Positions 1 through 5,510 of a DNA stretch of 10,243 nucleotides are shown piece by piece (the stretch's first letter is position 1; each line of letters starts with the position of its first letter). Position numbers and translations under genes: made by a program. The stretch spans positions 1 through 10,243 of the forward strand of contig QQUD01000924.1 in the NCBI GenBank assembly GCA_008501785.1, written 5' to 3'. The DNA comes from Chloroflexota bacterium (lineage in GTDB: Bacteria > Chloroflexota > Anaerolineae > Promineifilales > Promineifilaceae). A model generated the notes under the pieces. The model made no database searches. It saw nothing but the letters and a program-made list of their open reading frames with translations, and was not told the origin of the DNA.

Positions 1-33
1 AGACCCTAAGGGTTTCAAAAACCCTTAGGGTCT
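1..33. repeat. Perfect 15-bp inverted repeat (hairpin)
   Basis: Arms AGACCCTAAGGGTTT (1-15) and AAACCCTTAGGGTCT (19-33) are exact reverse complements around a 3-nt loop CAA. Each arm also holds the near-palindrome CCCTAAGGG. No T-tract follows on either visible side, so it is not a textbook intrinsic terminator, although a stem this stable could end or protect a transcript from an upstream gene outside the window. It could also be one copy of a dispersed intergenic hairpin repeat. The sequence shows the symmetry; the role is inferred. Confidence 0.85.
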
Positions 34-201
34 GGACAAGCAAAACACACAGGCCAAAGGAGATGCCCCCACGCCCCCGGCATGGTAAACTACCCAGTAG
101 CCTGGCCACTGCCCGTACAGTGGTTAGGTTAGAAAGTCGCAGGTGCTTCAATCACTTGCGGCTTTTGTTGGGCTGAATTATATACGTGAGGTAAATATTA
201 G
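34..201. other. Gene-free, hairpin-rich stretch downstream of the RM unit
   Basis: No convincing gene is seen here. Read as + strand RNA it could fold into successive stems: ATGCC/GGCAT (63-67 with 79-83), GGTA/TACC (84-87 with 91-94), a 13-bp stem with three G-U pairs (99-111 with 118-130, loop CCCGTA, perfect core CCACTG/CAGTGG), then the terminator-like stem at 136-162. GGCCA (52-56) can also pair with TGGCC (103-107), an alternative that competes with the 13-bp stem. A frame is open from the window edge to a stop at 174-176 and contains an ATG at 63 directly abutting AAAGGAG, so spacing is too short for a normal start. It may be a small structured RNA or the 3' end of an upstream transcript. 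I do not recognise a known riboswitch. Confidence 0.4.
136..168 (+). terminator. Probable intrinsic terminator, rightward
   Basis: GTCGCAGGTG (136-145) pairs with CACTTGCGGC (153-162) over 10 positions, two of them G-U, with a 7-nt loop. TTTTGTT follows directly on the + strand. It would stop transcripts coming from the left edge before they run antisense into the leftward RM unit. On the minus strand only three Ts follow the stem, so termination of the RM transcript here would be weak. Confidence 0.5.
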
Positions 202-396
202 TCAATCATCTTGAGGTTTCGGGCCAGGCTTTCTATCTTGCTTCGCATATTCTTCTGCAGATTGCCGATCAACCATCCATGATCGGGCAAATTTTTGACC
301 TTTGATCAGTCCATTACGCAGAAGATGGCGAATTTGATGTGTTGTAACCCCAACAATTTTGGCCGCTTTATCTGTAGTAATCCATTCTTCAACCAT
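202..396 (-). CDS. Small MerR/excisionase-type helix-turn-helix protein
   Basis: A 64-aa protein that is almost entirely one DNA-binding domain of the HTH_17/excisionase (MerR-like winged helix) type. The first helix-turn-helix is seen in TTDKAAKIVGVTTHQIRHLL (residues 7-26), then the wing region RNGLIKGQKFARSWMVDRQS and a helix ending near EEYAKQ. The tail RKPGPKP is basic and proline-rich, common in this family. The ATG lies inside the end of the RM gene and the two overlap by 8 nt, so it is the second gene of that unit and is probably translated by coupling; no clear Shine-Dalgarno sequence precedes it. Such proteins usually act as small transcription regulators or recombination directionality factors. 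Next to an RM enzyme, control of RM expression is the simplest guess, but nothing in the sequence proves the target. No integrase is present. Confidence 0.8.
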   Translation of the reverse strand: MVEEWITTDKAAKIVGVTTHQIRHLLRNGLIKGQKFARSWMVDRQSAEEYAKQDRKPGPKPQDD

Positions 397-3300
397 TTGA
401 GATGTTATAGGTAATCAAATCCTCAACTTTTTGTTTAGCATGTGCAAGTAAGTTTTTTGCTTCTCGTTCTGCAGCAAAGGAGTCACTAACAATTTGGGCG
501 ATCCGCTTCTGTTCAGGATTTGAGATTATAGGAATTTCAACTGTAGCTAAATCTCCTTGTGAAATACTATAATATCCAATTCCATGCACTTTTCTCTCGA
601 CTTGTTGATATCCCAGGACAGAGTTTAGAAATAGCGACAGGTAGTCTGGAATAACTGACGCTGTTTGTTGCAAACGTAATAGCATAATCTCGCTACTAAT
701 AATACAATTCTCCTGTCCTCTTTGCACGACCGCAGCTTGTCCAAAAGTACCTTTACGAGTGAATAACACATCATCTGTACGCAAGTTCACATCTTTTTTT
801 ATTTCTAAAACAGAGAGCGGTACTTTTGCTGCATTTTCCATATCAATGCGACCATTCTTTACATCGCCCACTCGAATATACGGTGTACCTTCATCAGAAT
901 AATCTCGAAAATCGAAACCGTTGCGAATAGGGTGTATCAATTCTCCCAATGTCTTTACGGGGATTTTTGAATTGCGGATAGCCTCTAATACTCGATAATA
1001 ACGAGGACGATAATAATCAGGATCGATACGGCCAGCAGATAATGCCTCTAATAAAGTGCTTTCGTTGTAAAGCTCCTCTGATAAATTTAAAATTTGTATG
1101 TTTAAAGCATCAAGCAACAACTGCTCCGCTTCCCGGTACAGTTGCTTTGATTCAAAAGAACTTTTATAAGCAGTTTTTACTAATTCTGTTATTTTACGTT
1201 CAAATTCTGGTTCGGGTTTAGGTACTCTTAAGTGTGGGAAATCATCCAATATAAGCCCCATTTGGACGGCACCACGCATATTTCTTTGCGTCTGAAATTG
1301 CCCATACTTGCTAGAAAGAAACGCAGCCAAGTAATAAGGATTAATTTCATTTGCGCGTAAGACAGCTAATTTACAGCTTCCCGCAACTACCGGCCAATCA
1401 GGGGGAATGATGCCAACAGAGCCAACTGTACCAACAATCGACACAAGCACATCAAGTGGATACATGTATGAAGAGGTCAATCCATCAAAGACAGACTTGG
1501 GGATAAAAGCTGCATCCTCTTCAGCTTGTTCGAGGAAAAAACTGTTTAAATCTTTCCCACGTAAGTAACGATAATCACCTTGCTCTTGAAAATGATCGCT
1601 AATTGCAAAATGATTGCCGTCTGTAATATGACAAACCGCTGCTAGAGATTGTGGGTTGAGCTTATCGAGTTGGGCTTCGAGTTCAATAAAACGAGCGCGA
1701 TAATATTCAGAATCAATTCGCCGGGTGCGTTCCAATTCGTTAATTGAAATTGTTGAAGCGTCAAAGTTTGCCCCTACAACGTGTTCTGAAAAAGAACGGC
1801 CGTTATAGGGGCTATCTGTTAAAAAATGCAGGTTTTGTTCCTTGCCCCAGGCAATAAATGCATCGGCGATCTCATCCAGGTCTGTATTTAACACATTTGT
1901 TTCGCGAGTGGCCTCTACCGTTTGCCCTTGCTCATCATGCACCAGCACCATTTTCTGTGCGGTCTGGATATTTCCATTGTCATCTTTGAGCCAATCATAT
2001 TTGCCGCTGTTGTCGCGTCCACTGCGCTGGCTGGTGGCAAAAAAGATGGGGTAATCACCGGGTGGGCATGGCGGGTCGCCGGGGTGCTGCGGTTCTTGTT
2101 GAATTTGGGTCGGAAGGCTCGTTGGTGTTTTCTTTTTAGCCAGTTCCTTCTCGCGCCATTTGCTCAATGCTGCAAAAGCAGCAACCTGCCGGTCATGTTC
2201 GTACAAATCATCGTACCAGGTGCGCCATGCAGCCGCTTCCTTCCTCGCCCATTTTTGTACAAACAACACGCTCGTTTTCGTGCCGGTATGTGGCTTAAAT
2301 GCATTTACATGCAGCCCCACCACCGCCAAAATTCGCGCGCGGCTCATGATGTAACGCCGCGTTTGCTCGGCGCTGATATTGTTGAAGTGGCCTTGCGGCA
2401 GCACAATTGCCATCCGACCACTAGGTGTCAGCTTATTCAAACAAAAATCGAGAAATAACACATCTCGCGTTCGCCGCGACTGTTGCTTGCGCTCTCGAAT
2501 GAAGGTTAGCTCATCCTTTGTTTTGCTCTGCCGCCGCGTCTCGTTAAACGCCAAATCATAATTGTTCAAAATTTGCGGATGCCGAATCGTGCCCGCAAAC
2601 AGCGGATTAGTCATGATGATGTCAAACTGATTGGTGGCAATATCACGTTGAAATGCCTGGTCTCGCTTCCATTCACGTTGGTCCAGCGAATTCATGCGAT
2701 ACACGTTGGTGCGTCCATCGCCTGCCAACCGCATCATAAATTTACCCACACGCACCACTCGCTTATCAAAATCAGATGCAAACAAATGGCGCTGCCCGTA
2801 CGTTTGGATGCGCGTGCGCCAAGCCGTTGGCCATTTGCGCCGCAGTTCATGATCGCGCACATGCAGCAGCGTTTGAATGGGAAATCCACACGGGCCGCAA
2901 GCTGGGTCCAGTACCGTTTCATCCATGTGCGGGTTTAGCATTTTGACCGCCATCCGAATTACCTGACGCGGCGTGAAATATTGCCCCTTATCCCCCTTGC
3001 TTTCTGGACTCATTAAATATTCAAACGTTAAATCAACTAGTTCCAAGTCGGTATCCGTTAAGCGTACCCGCTCTAGAACCGAGGCGGCTACCATCAAAGC
3101 TTCTGGCGATAAATCAAATTCGGTTCCCACTGGGAAAATATCGGAATAGGAGTCACACGCTTCATCTAGCAATTGTTTGAATCGCGGAACCTGTTGTTCC
3201 GGTTCATCGGCAGTAATGCGAAATCGGCAAATTGAACTATCGTCATCCGGCAAATCAGAGGCGTTTTCCTCGTCCCACAGCTTCACAAAAAAGAGCTTGA

Positions 3301-3952
3301 ATACTTCTTCAAATACATTCACGCCTGCATTTGCCAGCACTTCTTCTTGCATCTGCTTGACCAGTGCAATCAAATCATCGGCTGGCTTCAAATCTTTCTT
3401 GCGAATCGGTTCTAGCACATCATCAAGCGATTCATCAACCGCAGGCAAGCGGGGCAATCCTGCATACAAATTGGGTTCGGTACGCAATTCATACGAAACA
3501 CCCTGCATACCGGTGCTGCCGTTTGTCCACATGCCAAAAGGTGCGCCGGTGGCGTTCATATAGCTGTGGAGTTGTTCACGGCCGTCTTTACGTCCCGGTT
3601 TTTTCACTTCCACAATGATATAAGGCGTAATTTTATGTGGTGCACGATACACTACAATGTCAGCTAACTTTTTAGCATAGCCGCTGCCCATCTTTATCGA
3701 AACTTCAACATTCAAATGCGCAATCGGATAACCAAACGTGTAATGAAGGCGAATCAAAACCAGTTGACGCACAATCTCTTCTGGTTTGGCAATAAAATCG
3801 CGGTCCCGCACCATGCAGCGAATGCGAATTTTTTTGCCTTGTTCAAATAGTTGCAGTCGTTTTTTTTCCTGTTGATCAAACAGATCAAGCCTGTATTTAA
3901 CCTTTTGATCTCCGAAAATTCGGTCAAGCAGATCGTTTGTGTTGACCTTCAT
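389..3952 (-). CDS. Single-chain restriction-modification enzyme (nuclease-methyltransferase-specificity fusion)
   Basis: An 1187-aa protein that should both cut and methylate DNA at its own recognition sequence. Residues ~1-175 form an HSDR_N-type PD-(D/E)XK nuclease (E83, D98 in LADIVVY, E115-V-K117 in IVEVKK). Residues ~200-600 are an N6-adenine methyltransferase: GDKGQYFTP at 320-328, SAM motif I DPACGPCGF at 349-357, catalytic motif IV NPLF at 449-452. Residues ~735-1187 are a type I HsdS-like region with two recognition halves, each opening with a repeated motif (RIDSEYYRARF at 745, RIDPDYYRPRY at 975) and ending in a charged helix. No helicase/translocase domain is visible, so this is not type I; the order and length match AloI-like type IIB/IIC enzymes. 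ATG at 3952 is chosen because GGAG lies 9 nt upstream; the in-frame TTG at 3967 overlaps that site. Motif I usually reads SGGF and motif IV NPPF, so methylation activity is uncertain. Confidence 0.88.
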   Translation of the reverse strand: MKVNTNDLLDRIFGDQKVKYRLDLFDQQEKKRLQLFEQGKKIRIRCMVRDRDFIAKPEEIVRQLVLIRLHYTFGYPIAHLNVEVSIKMGSGYAKKLADIVVYRAPHKITPYIIVEVKKPGRKDGREQLHSYMNATGAPFGMWTNGSTGMQGVSYELRTEPNLYAGLPRLPAVDESLDDVLEPIRKKDLKPADDLIALVKQMQEEVLANAGVNVFEEVFKLFFVKLWDEENASDLPDDDSSICRFRITADEPEQQVPRFKQLLDEACDSYSDIFPVGTEFDLSPEALMVAASVLERVRLTDTDLELVDLTFEYLMSPESKGDKGQYFTPRQVIRMAVKMLNPHMDETVLDPACGPCGFPIQTLLHVRDHELRRKWPTAWRTRIQTYGQRHLFASDFDKRVVRVGKFMMRLAGDGRTNVYRMNSLDQREWKRDQAFQRDIATNQFDIIMTNPLFAGTIRHPQILNNYDLAFNETRRQSKTKDELTFIRERKQQSRRTRDVLFLDFCLNKLTPSGRMAIVLPQGHFNNISAEQTRRYIMSRARILAVVGLHVNAFKPHTGTKTSVLFVQKWARKEAAAWRTWYDDLYEHDRQVAAFAALSKWREKELAKKKTPTSLPTQIQQEPQHPGDPPCPPGDYPIFFATSQRSGRDNSGKYDWLKDDNGNIQTAQKMVLVHDEQGQTVEATRETNVLNTDLDEIADAFIAWGKEQNLHFLTDSPYNGRSFSEHVVGANFDASTISINELERTRRIDSEYYRARFIELEAQLDKLNPQSLAAVCHITDGNHFAISDHFQEQGDYRYLRGKDLNSFFLEQAEEDAAFIPKSVFDGLTSSYMYPLDVLVSIVGTVGSVGIIPPDWPVVAGSCKLAVLRANEINPYYLAAFLSSKYGQFQTQRNMRGAVQMGLILDDFPHLRVPKPEPEFERKITELVKTAYKSSFESKQLYREAEQLLLDALNIQILNLSEELYNESTLLEALSAGRIDPDYYRPRYYRVLEAIRNSKIPVKTLGELIHPIRNGFDFRDYSDEGTPYIRVGDVKNGRIDMENAAKVPLSVLEIKKDVNLRTDDVLFTRKGTFGQAAVVQRGQENCIISSEIMLLRLQQTASVIPDYLSLFLNSVLGYQQVERKVHGIGYYSISQGDLATVEIPIISNPEQKRIAQIVSDSFAAEREAKNLLAHAKQKVEDLITYNISNG

Positions 3953-3961
3953 ACCATTATT

Positions 3962-3965
3962 CTCC
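3962..3965 (-). promoter_or_regulatory. Ribosome binding site that fixes the RM start
   Basis: On the minus strand GGAG (3965-3962) stands 9 nt before ATG (3952-3950). The upstream in-frame TTG (3967-3965) shares its last base with this GGAG and has no purine-rich site of its own, so the ATG is the better start and the first five codons of the longer frame are probably untranslated. Confidence 0.7.
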
Positions 3966-3999
3966 AAAAAATACCGGGAATTACCGAAACTTTGCGTAA

Positions 4000-4008
4000 A
4001 TCATACCA
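4000..4008 (-). promoter_or_regulatory. Extended -10 promoter for the RM unit
   Basis: Reading leftward, TGG then TATGAT (4008-4000) forms an extended -10 element (TGn plus five of six matches to TATAAT). No good -35 sits 17 nt upstream, which is usual for extended -10 promoters. Transcription would start near 3993, giving a leader of about 40 nt before the ATG at 3952. A second, weaker candidate further upstream is TTGAAG, 17 nt, TTTTAT, overlapping the inverted repeat at 4042-4061. Confidence 0.45.
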
Positions 4009-4041
4009 AAATCTTGCGCTGTGGACGATTAATTAGCACAA

Positions 4042-4061
4042 ATGGTCATAAAATTGACCAT
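4042..4061. promoter_or_regulatory. Inverted repeat upstream of the RM promoter, possible operator
   Basis: ATGGTCA (4042-4048) and TGACCAT (4055-4061) are exact reverse complements separated by TAAAAT. The site lies roughly 50-70 nt upstream of the predicted RM start and does not resemble the ROK operators to the right. It could bind a dimeric regulator of the RM unit, for instance the small helix-turn-helix protein. That link is a guess. Confidence 0.35.
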
Positions 4062-4112
4062 CAATCTTTTCTTCAATTGAGGCATTTTGTCAAACCGAAA
4101 TTCGTCTACCAC

Positions 4113-4131
4113 CAATCGTCAATCGTCAATC
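4113..4131. repeat. Short tandem repeat, CAATCGT x 2.7
   Basis: CAATCGT occurs twice head to tail and is followed by CAATC. It lies in the divergent intergenic region about 20 nt upstream of the first regulator's -35 box. It may be simple slippage; no function is visible. Confidence 0.6.
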
Positions 4132-4151
4132 CCCGTAAACTCTAATTTGTC

Positions 4152-4180
4152 TTGACGGCCGTTTCTCTTTTTGTTAGACT
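4152..4180 (+). promoter_or_regulatory. Promoter of the first ROK regulator
   Basis: TTGACG (4152-4157) and TAGACT (4175-4180) are separated by 17 nt, the optimal sigma-70-type spacing. The start would fall near 4187, at the left edge of the palindromic operator. The same boxes and spacing recur 1285 nt to the right. Confidence 0.75.
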
Positions 4181-4185
4181 TCTTT

Positions 4186-4204
4186 GTAAGTTCACTGAAC
4201 TTAC
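4186..4204. promoter_or_regulatory. Palindromic operator 1 (predicted ROK autorepressor site)
   Basis: GTAAGTTCA, central C, TGAACTTAC is a perfect 19-bp palindrome covering about +1 to +19 of the predicted transcript, where bound repressor would block initiation. The homologous site before the second regulator is also perfect although its sequence differs, which argues for selection on symmetry. Assigning it to the ROK proteins is inference from position. Confidence 0.7.
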
Positions 4205-4225
4205 TTAAGCGATAACCTGTCTATC

Positions 4226-5386
4226 ATGAAAAAAGCGACCCAGCGACATACCAAGCAGCATAACTCGCGCCTGATCCTGAAAACCATCTACACGGCCGGT
4301 GGCATTAGCCGTGCCGATATTGCACGCAATACTGGTTTGACCCGTACCACCGTGTCCACCATCGTATCTGATTTAATGCAGGATGGGCTGGTTGGTGAAC
4401 TTGGTATTGGCCCATCGGCAGGAGGCAAGCCCCCCATCGTTTTAGGTCTTTTAGAAAATGCGCGGCAGTTCATTTGCCTCGATTTGAGCAAAGACCCATT
4501 GCAAGGGGCGCTTGTCAATTTGCGCGGCCAAATTGTAAAGCGGATTGAGATGCCATTAAACGGCCGTTTAGGCAACACTGCACTCAATCTGGTAACTAAA
4601 TTCGTTAACCAGCTTCGAGAATGCAGCACGGCCACCATCCTCGGCATTGGCATTGGTTCCCCAGGGTTAGTTGACACCCAAAACGGTATCATCAAAGAGG
4701 CCGTTAACCTCAGTTGGCATAATGTTCCCCTCAAATCAGTCATTGAAGCAGAACAAGACCTGCCCGTTTATGTCGCGAATGATAGCCATTTGGCGGCATT
4801 AGCTGAATATTCATTTGGTGGTTCTCACATTCGCAATCTCGTTTTGATTAAAACAGGGCTTGGTATTGGGTCGGGGATCGTCATTAATGGGCAGTTGTAT
4901 CATGGTGCAGGGGGGAACGCAGGTGAAATTGGACATGTAACGGTAGGCCAACATGGCGCGCAATGTTCTTGTGGCAATATTGGTTGTTTAGAAGCTATCG
5001 CCAGTATGCAGGCGATTATGGCGCAGGCGCAGGCAATTCCTGTTGACCAATGGCAAGCTGCTAAACCCACAACCTGGGATGAGTTCTGCATAGCCGTGCA
5101 TCAGGGTGATGCGACAGCACAAAAGCTGGCATCTGCAGCAGGCGATTATATTGGCATGGCGGCTGCCAATTTGGTTGGCATTCTCAACATCCGCGAGATT
5201 GTGATTGCCGGGGCGATGGTGTCGTTGGGGGATGCGTTGATAACGGCCGTTTGCCACCGCATGCACCAAAACGTTATCCCCGGTGTAGCCGAACAAACAA
5301 CCGTAAAATTTACCAATCTAGGTGCTGATTTAGTCCTGCAAGGCGCATCAGCCCTCATTCTCACTCACCAATTAGGTGTGATTTGA
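4226..5386 (+). CDS. ROK-family transcriptional regulator (NagC/Mlc/XylR type), copy 1
   Basis: A 386-aa sugar-responsive DNA-binding protein, normal length for the family. The winged helix-turn-helix is at residues ~28-56 (SRADIARNTGLTRTTVSTIV). The ROK domain follows: sugar-site residues N185-D186 (VANDSHLAAL), GEIGH at 233-237 and the zinc motif C247-S-C249-GNIG-C254 with H237. The first phosphate loop of ROK kinases (DIGGTK) is replaced by DLSKD at 86-90, so ATP use is not expected; it should sense a free or phosphorylated sugar and release DNA. The ATG at 4226 has no clear Shine-Dalgarno sequence, and the leader contains ACCTGTC, shared with copy 2. It has its own promoter and operator, and is followed by a terminator, so it is transcribed alone. 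It is likely autoregulated and, given its nearly identical recognition helix, able to bind operator 2 as well. The sugar is unknown; the neighbours suggest a glucoside or glucose-derived ligand. Confidence 0.92.
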   Translation: MKKATQRHTKQHNSRLILKTIYTAGGISRADIARNTGLTRTTVSTIVSDLMQDGLVGELGIGPSAGGKPPIVLGLLENARQFICLDLSKDPLQGALVNLRGQIVKRIEMPLNGRLGNTALNLVTKFVNQLRECSTATILGIGIGSPGLVDTQNGIIKEAVNLSWHNVPLKSVIEAEQDLPVYVANDSHLAALAEYSFGGSHIRNLVLIKTGLGIGSGIVINGQLYHGAGGNAGEIGHVTVGQHGAQCSCGNIGCLEAIASMQAIMAQAQAIPVDQWQAAKPTTWDEFCIAVHQGDATAQKLASAAGDYIGMAAANLVGILNIREIVIAGAMVSLGDALITAVCHRMHQNVIPGVAEQTTVKFTNLGADLVLQGASALILTHQLGVI

Positions 5387-5427
5387 TGAAAACAGACGTT
5401 GTGCGGCATACTGATAATCTTAAATGA
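5386..5427 (+). other. Vestigial start codon after regulator copy 1
   Basis: The stop of copy 1 overlaps an ATG (TGATG), exactly as copy 2 overlaps the kinase start, and the homology continues for TGATGAA before ending. Here the frame runs only 13 codons (MKTDVVRHTDNLK) to a TGA. It is best read as the leftover kinase start carried along by the duplication. A translated micro-peptide is possible but has no support. Confidence 0.5.
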
Positions 5428-5428
5428 A

Positions 5429-5457
5429 GAAACGGCTTGACGGCCGTTTCTTTTTTT
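5429..5457 (+). terminator. Intrinsic terminator of regulator copy 1, with the next -35 box as its loop
   Basis: GAAACGGC (5429-5436) pairs perfectly with GCCGTTTC (5443-5450), followed by seven Ts (5451-5457). The 6-nt loop TTGACG is the -35 hexamer of the second regulator's promoter, and the T-run lies in its spacer. The right arm is part of the duplicated segment. The left arm is unique to this junction and is absent before copy 1. Confidence 0.85.
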
Positions 5458-5465
5458 GCTAGACT
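5437..5465 (+). promoter_or_regulatory. Promoter of the second ROK regulator-kinase operon
   Basis: TTGACG (5437-5442), 17 nt, TAGACT (5460-5465), identical hexamers and spacing to copy 1. The predicted start is near 5472, at the operator edge. The -35 box lies in the loop of the upstream terminator, so an RNA polymerase terminating copy 1 must pass over this promoter. Confidence 0.75.
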
Positions 5466-5470
5466 ACTTT

Positions 5471-5489
5471 GTAAGTTTATTAAACTTAC
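5471..5489. promoter_or_regulatory. Palindromic operator 2
   Basis: GTAAGTTTA, central T, TAAACTTAC is a perfect 19-bp palindrome. Relative to operator 1 it carries C to T in the left arm and the matching G to A in the right arm, plus a different centre. The shared consensus is GTAAGTTYA-N-TRAACTTAC. I did not find this motif upstream of the binding-protein gene at 7965. Confidence 0.72.
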
Positions 5490-5510
5490 TTTAGTGAACA
5501 ACCTGTCACC

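Noticed and set aside
40..130. Cobalamin riboswitch suggested by GCCACTG
   Set aside because: The B12 box and the other conserved core segments are missing on both strands, so the match is only a short word.
63..176. 37-codon forward frame (ATG directly after AAAGGAG)
   Set aside because: The purine-rich site touches the ATG, leaving no spacing. The frame is also open through the upstream hairpin to the window edge, and its Arg-rich sequence follows the stems. Non-coding structure explains it better, though a partial gene from the left cannot be fully excluded.
1922..2458. 178-codon frame antisense to the RM methyltransferase, and similar antisense frames such as 3177-3563
   Set aside because: They are complementary to clear methyltransferase and nuclease motifs, have no domain features, and arise from codon bias of the real gene.
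389..3952. Type I HsdR or BREX/DISARM component
   Set aside because: There is no helicase/translocase motif and there are no partner genes of those systems. Nuclease, methyltransferase and two-half specificity region in one chain fit a type IIB/IIC-like enzyme.
3953..3967. TTG start five codons upstream for the RM enzyme
   Set aside because: It overlaps the GGAG that serves the downstream ATG and has no ribosome site of its own.
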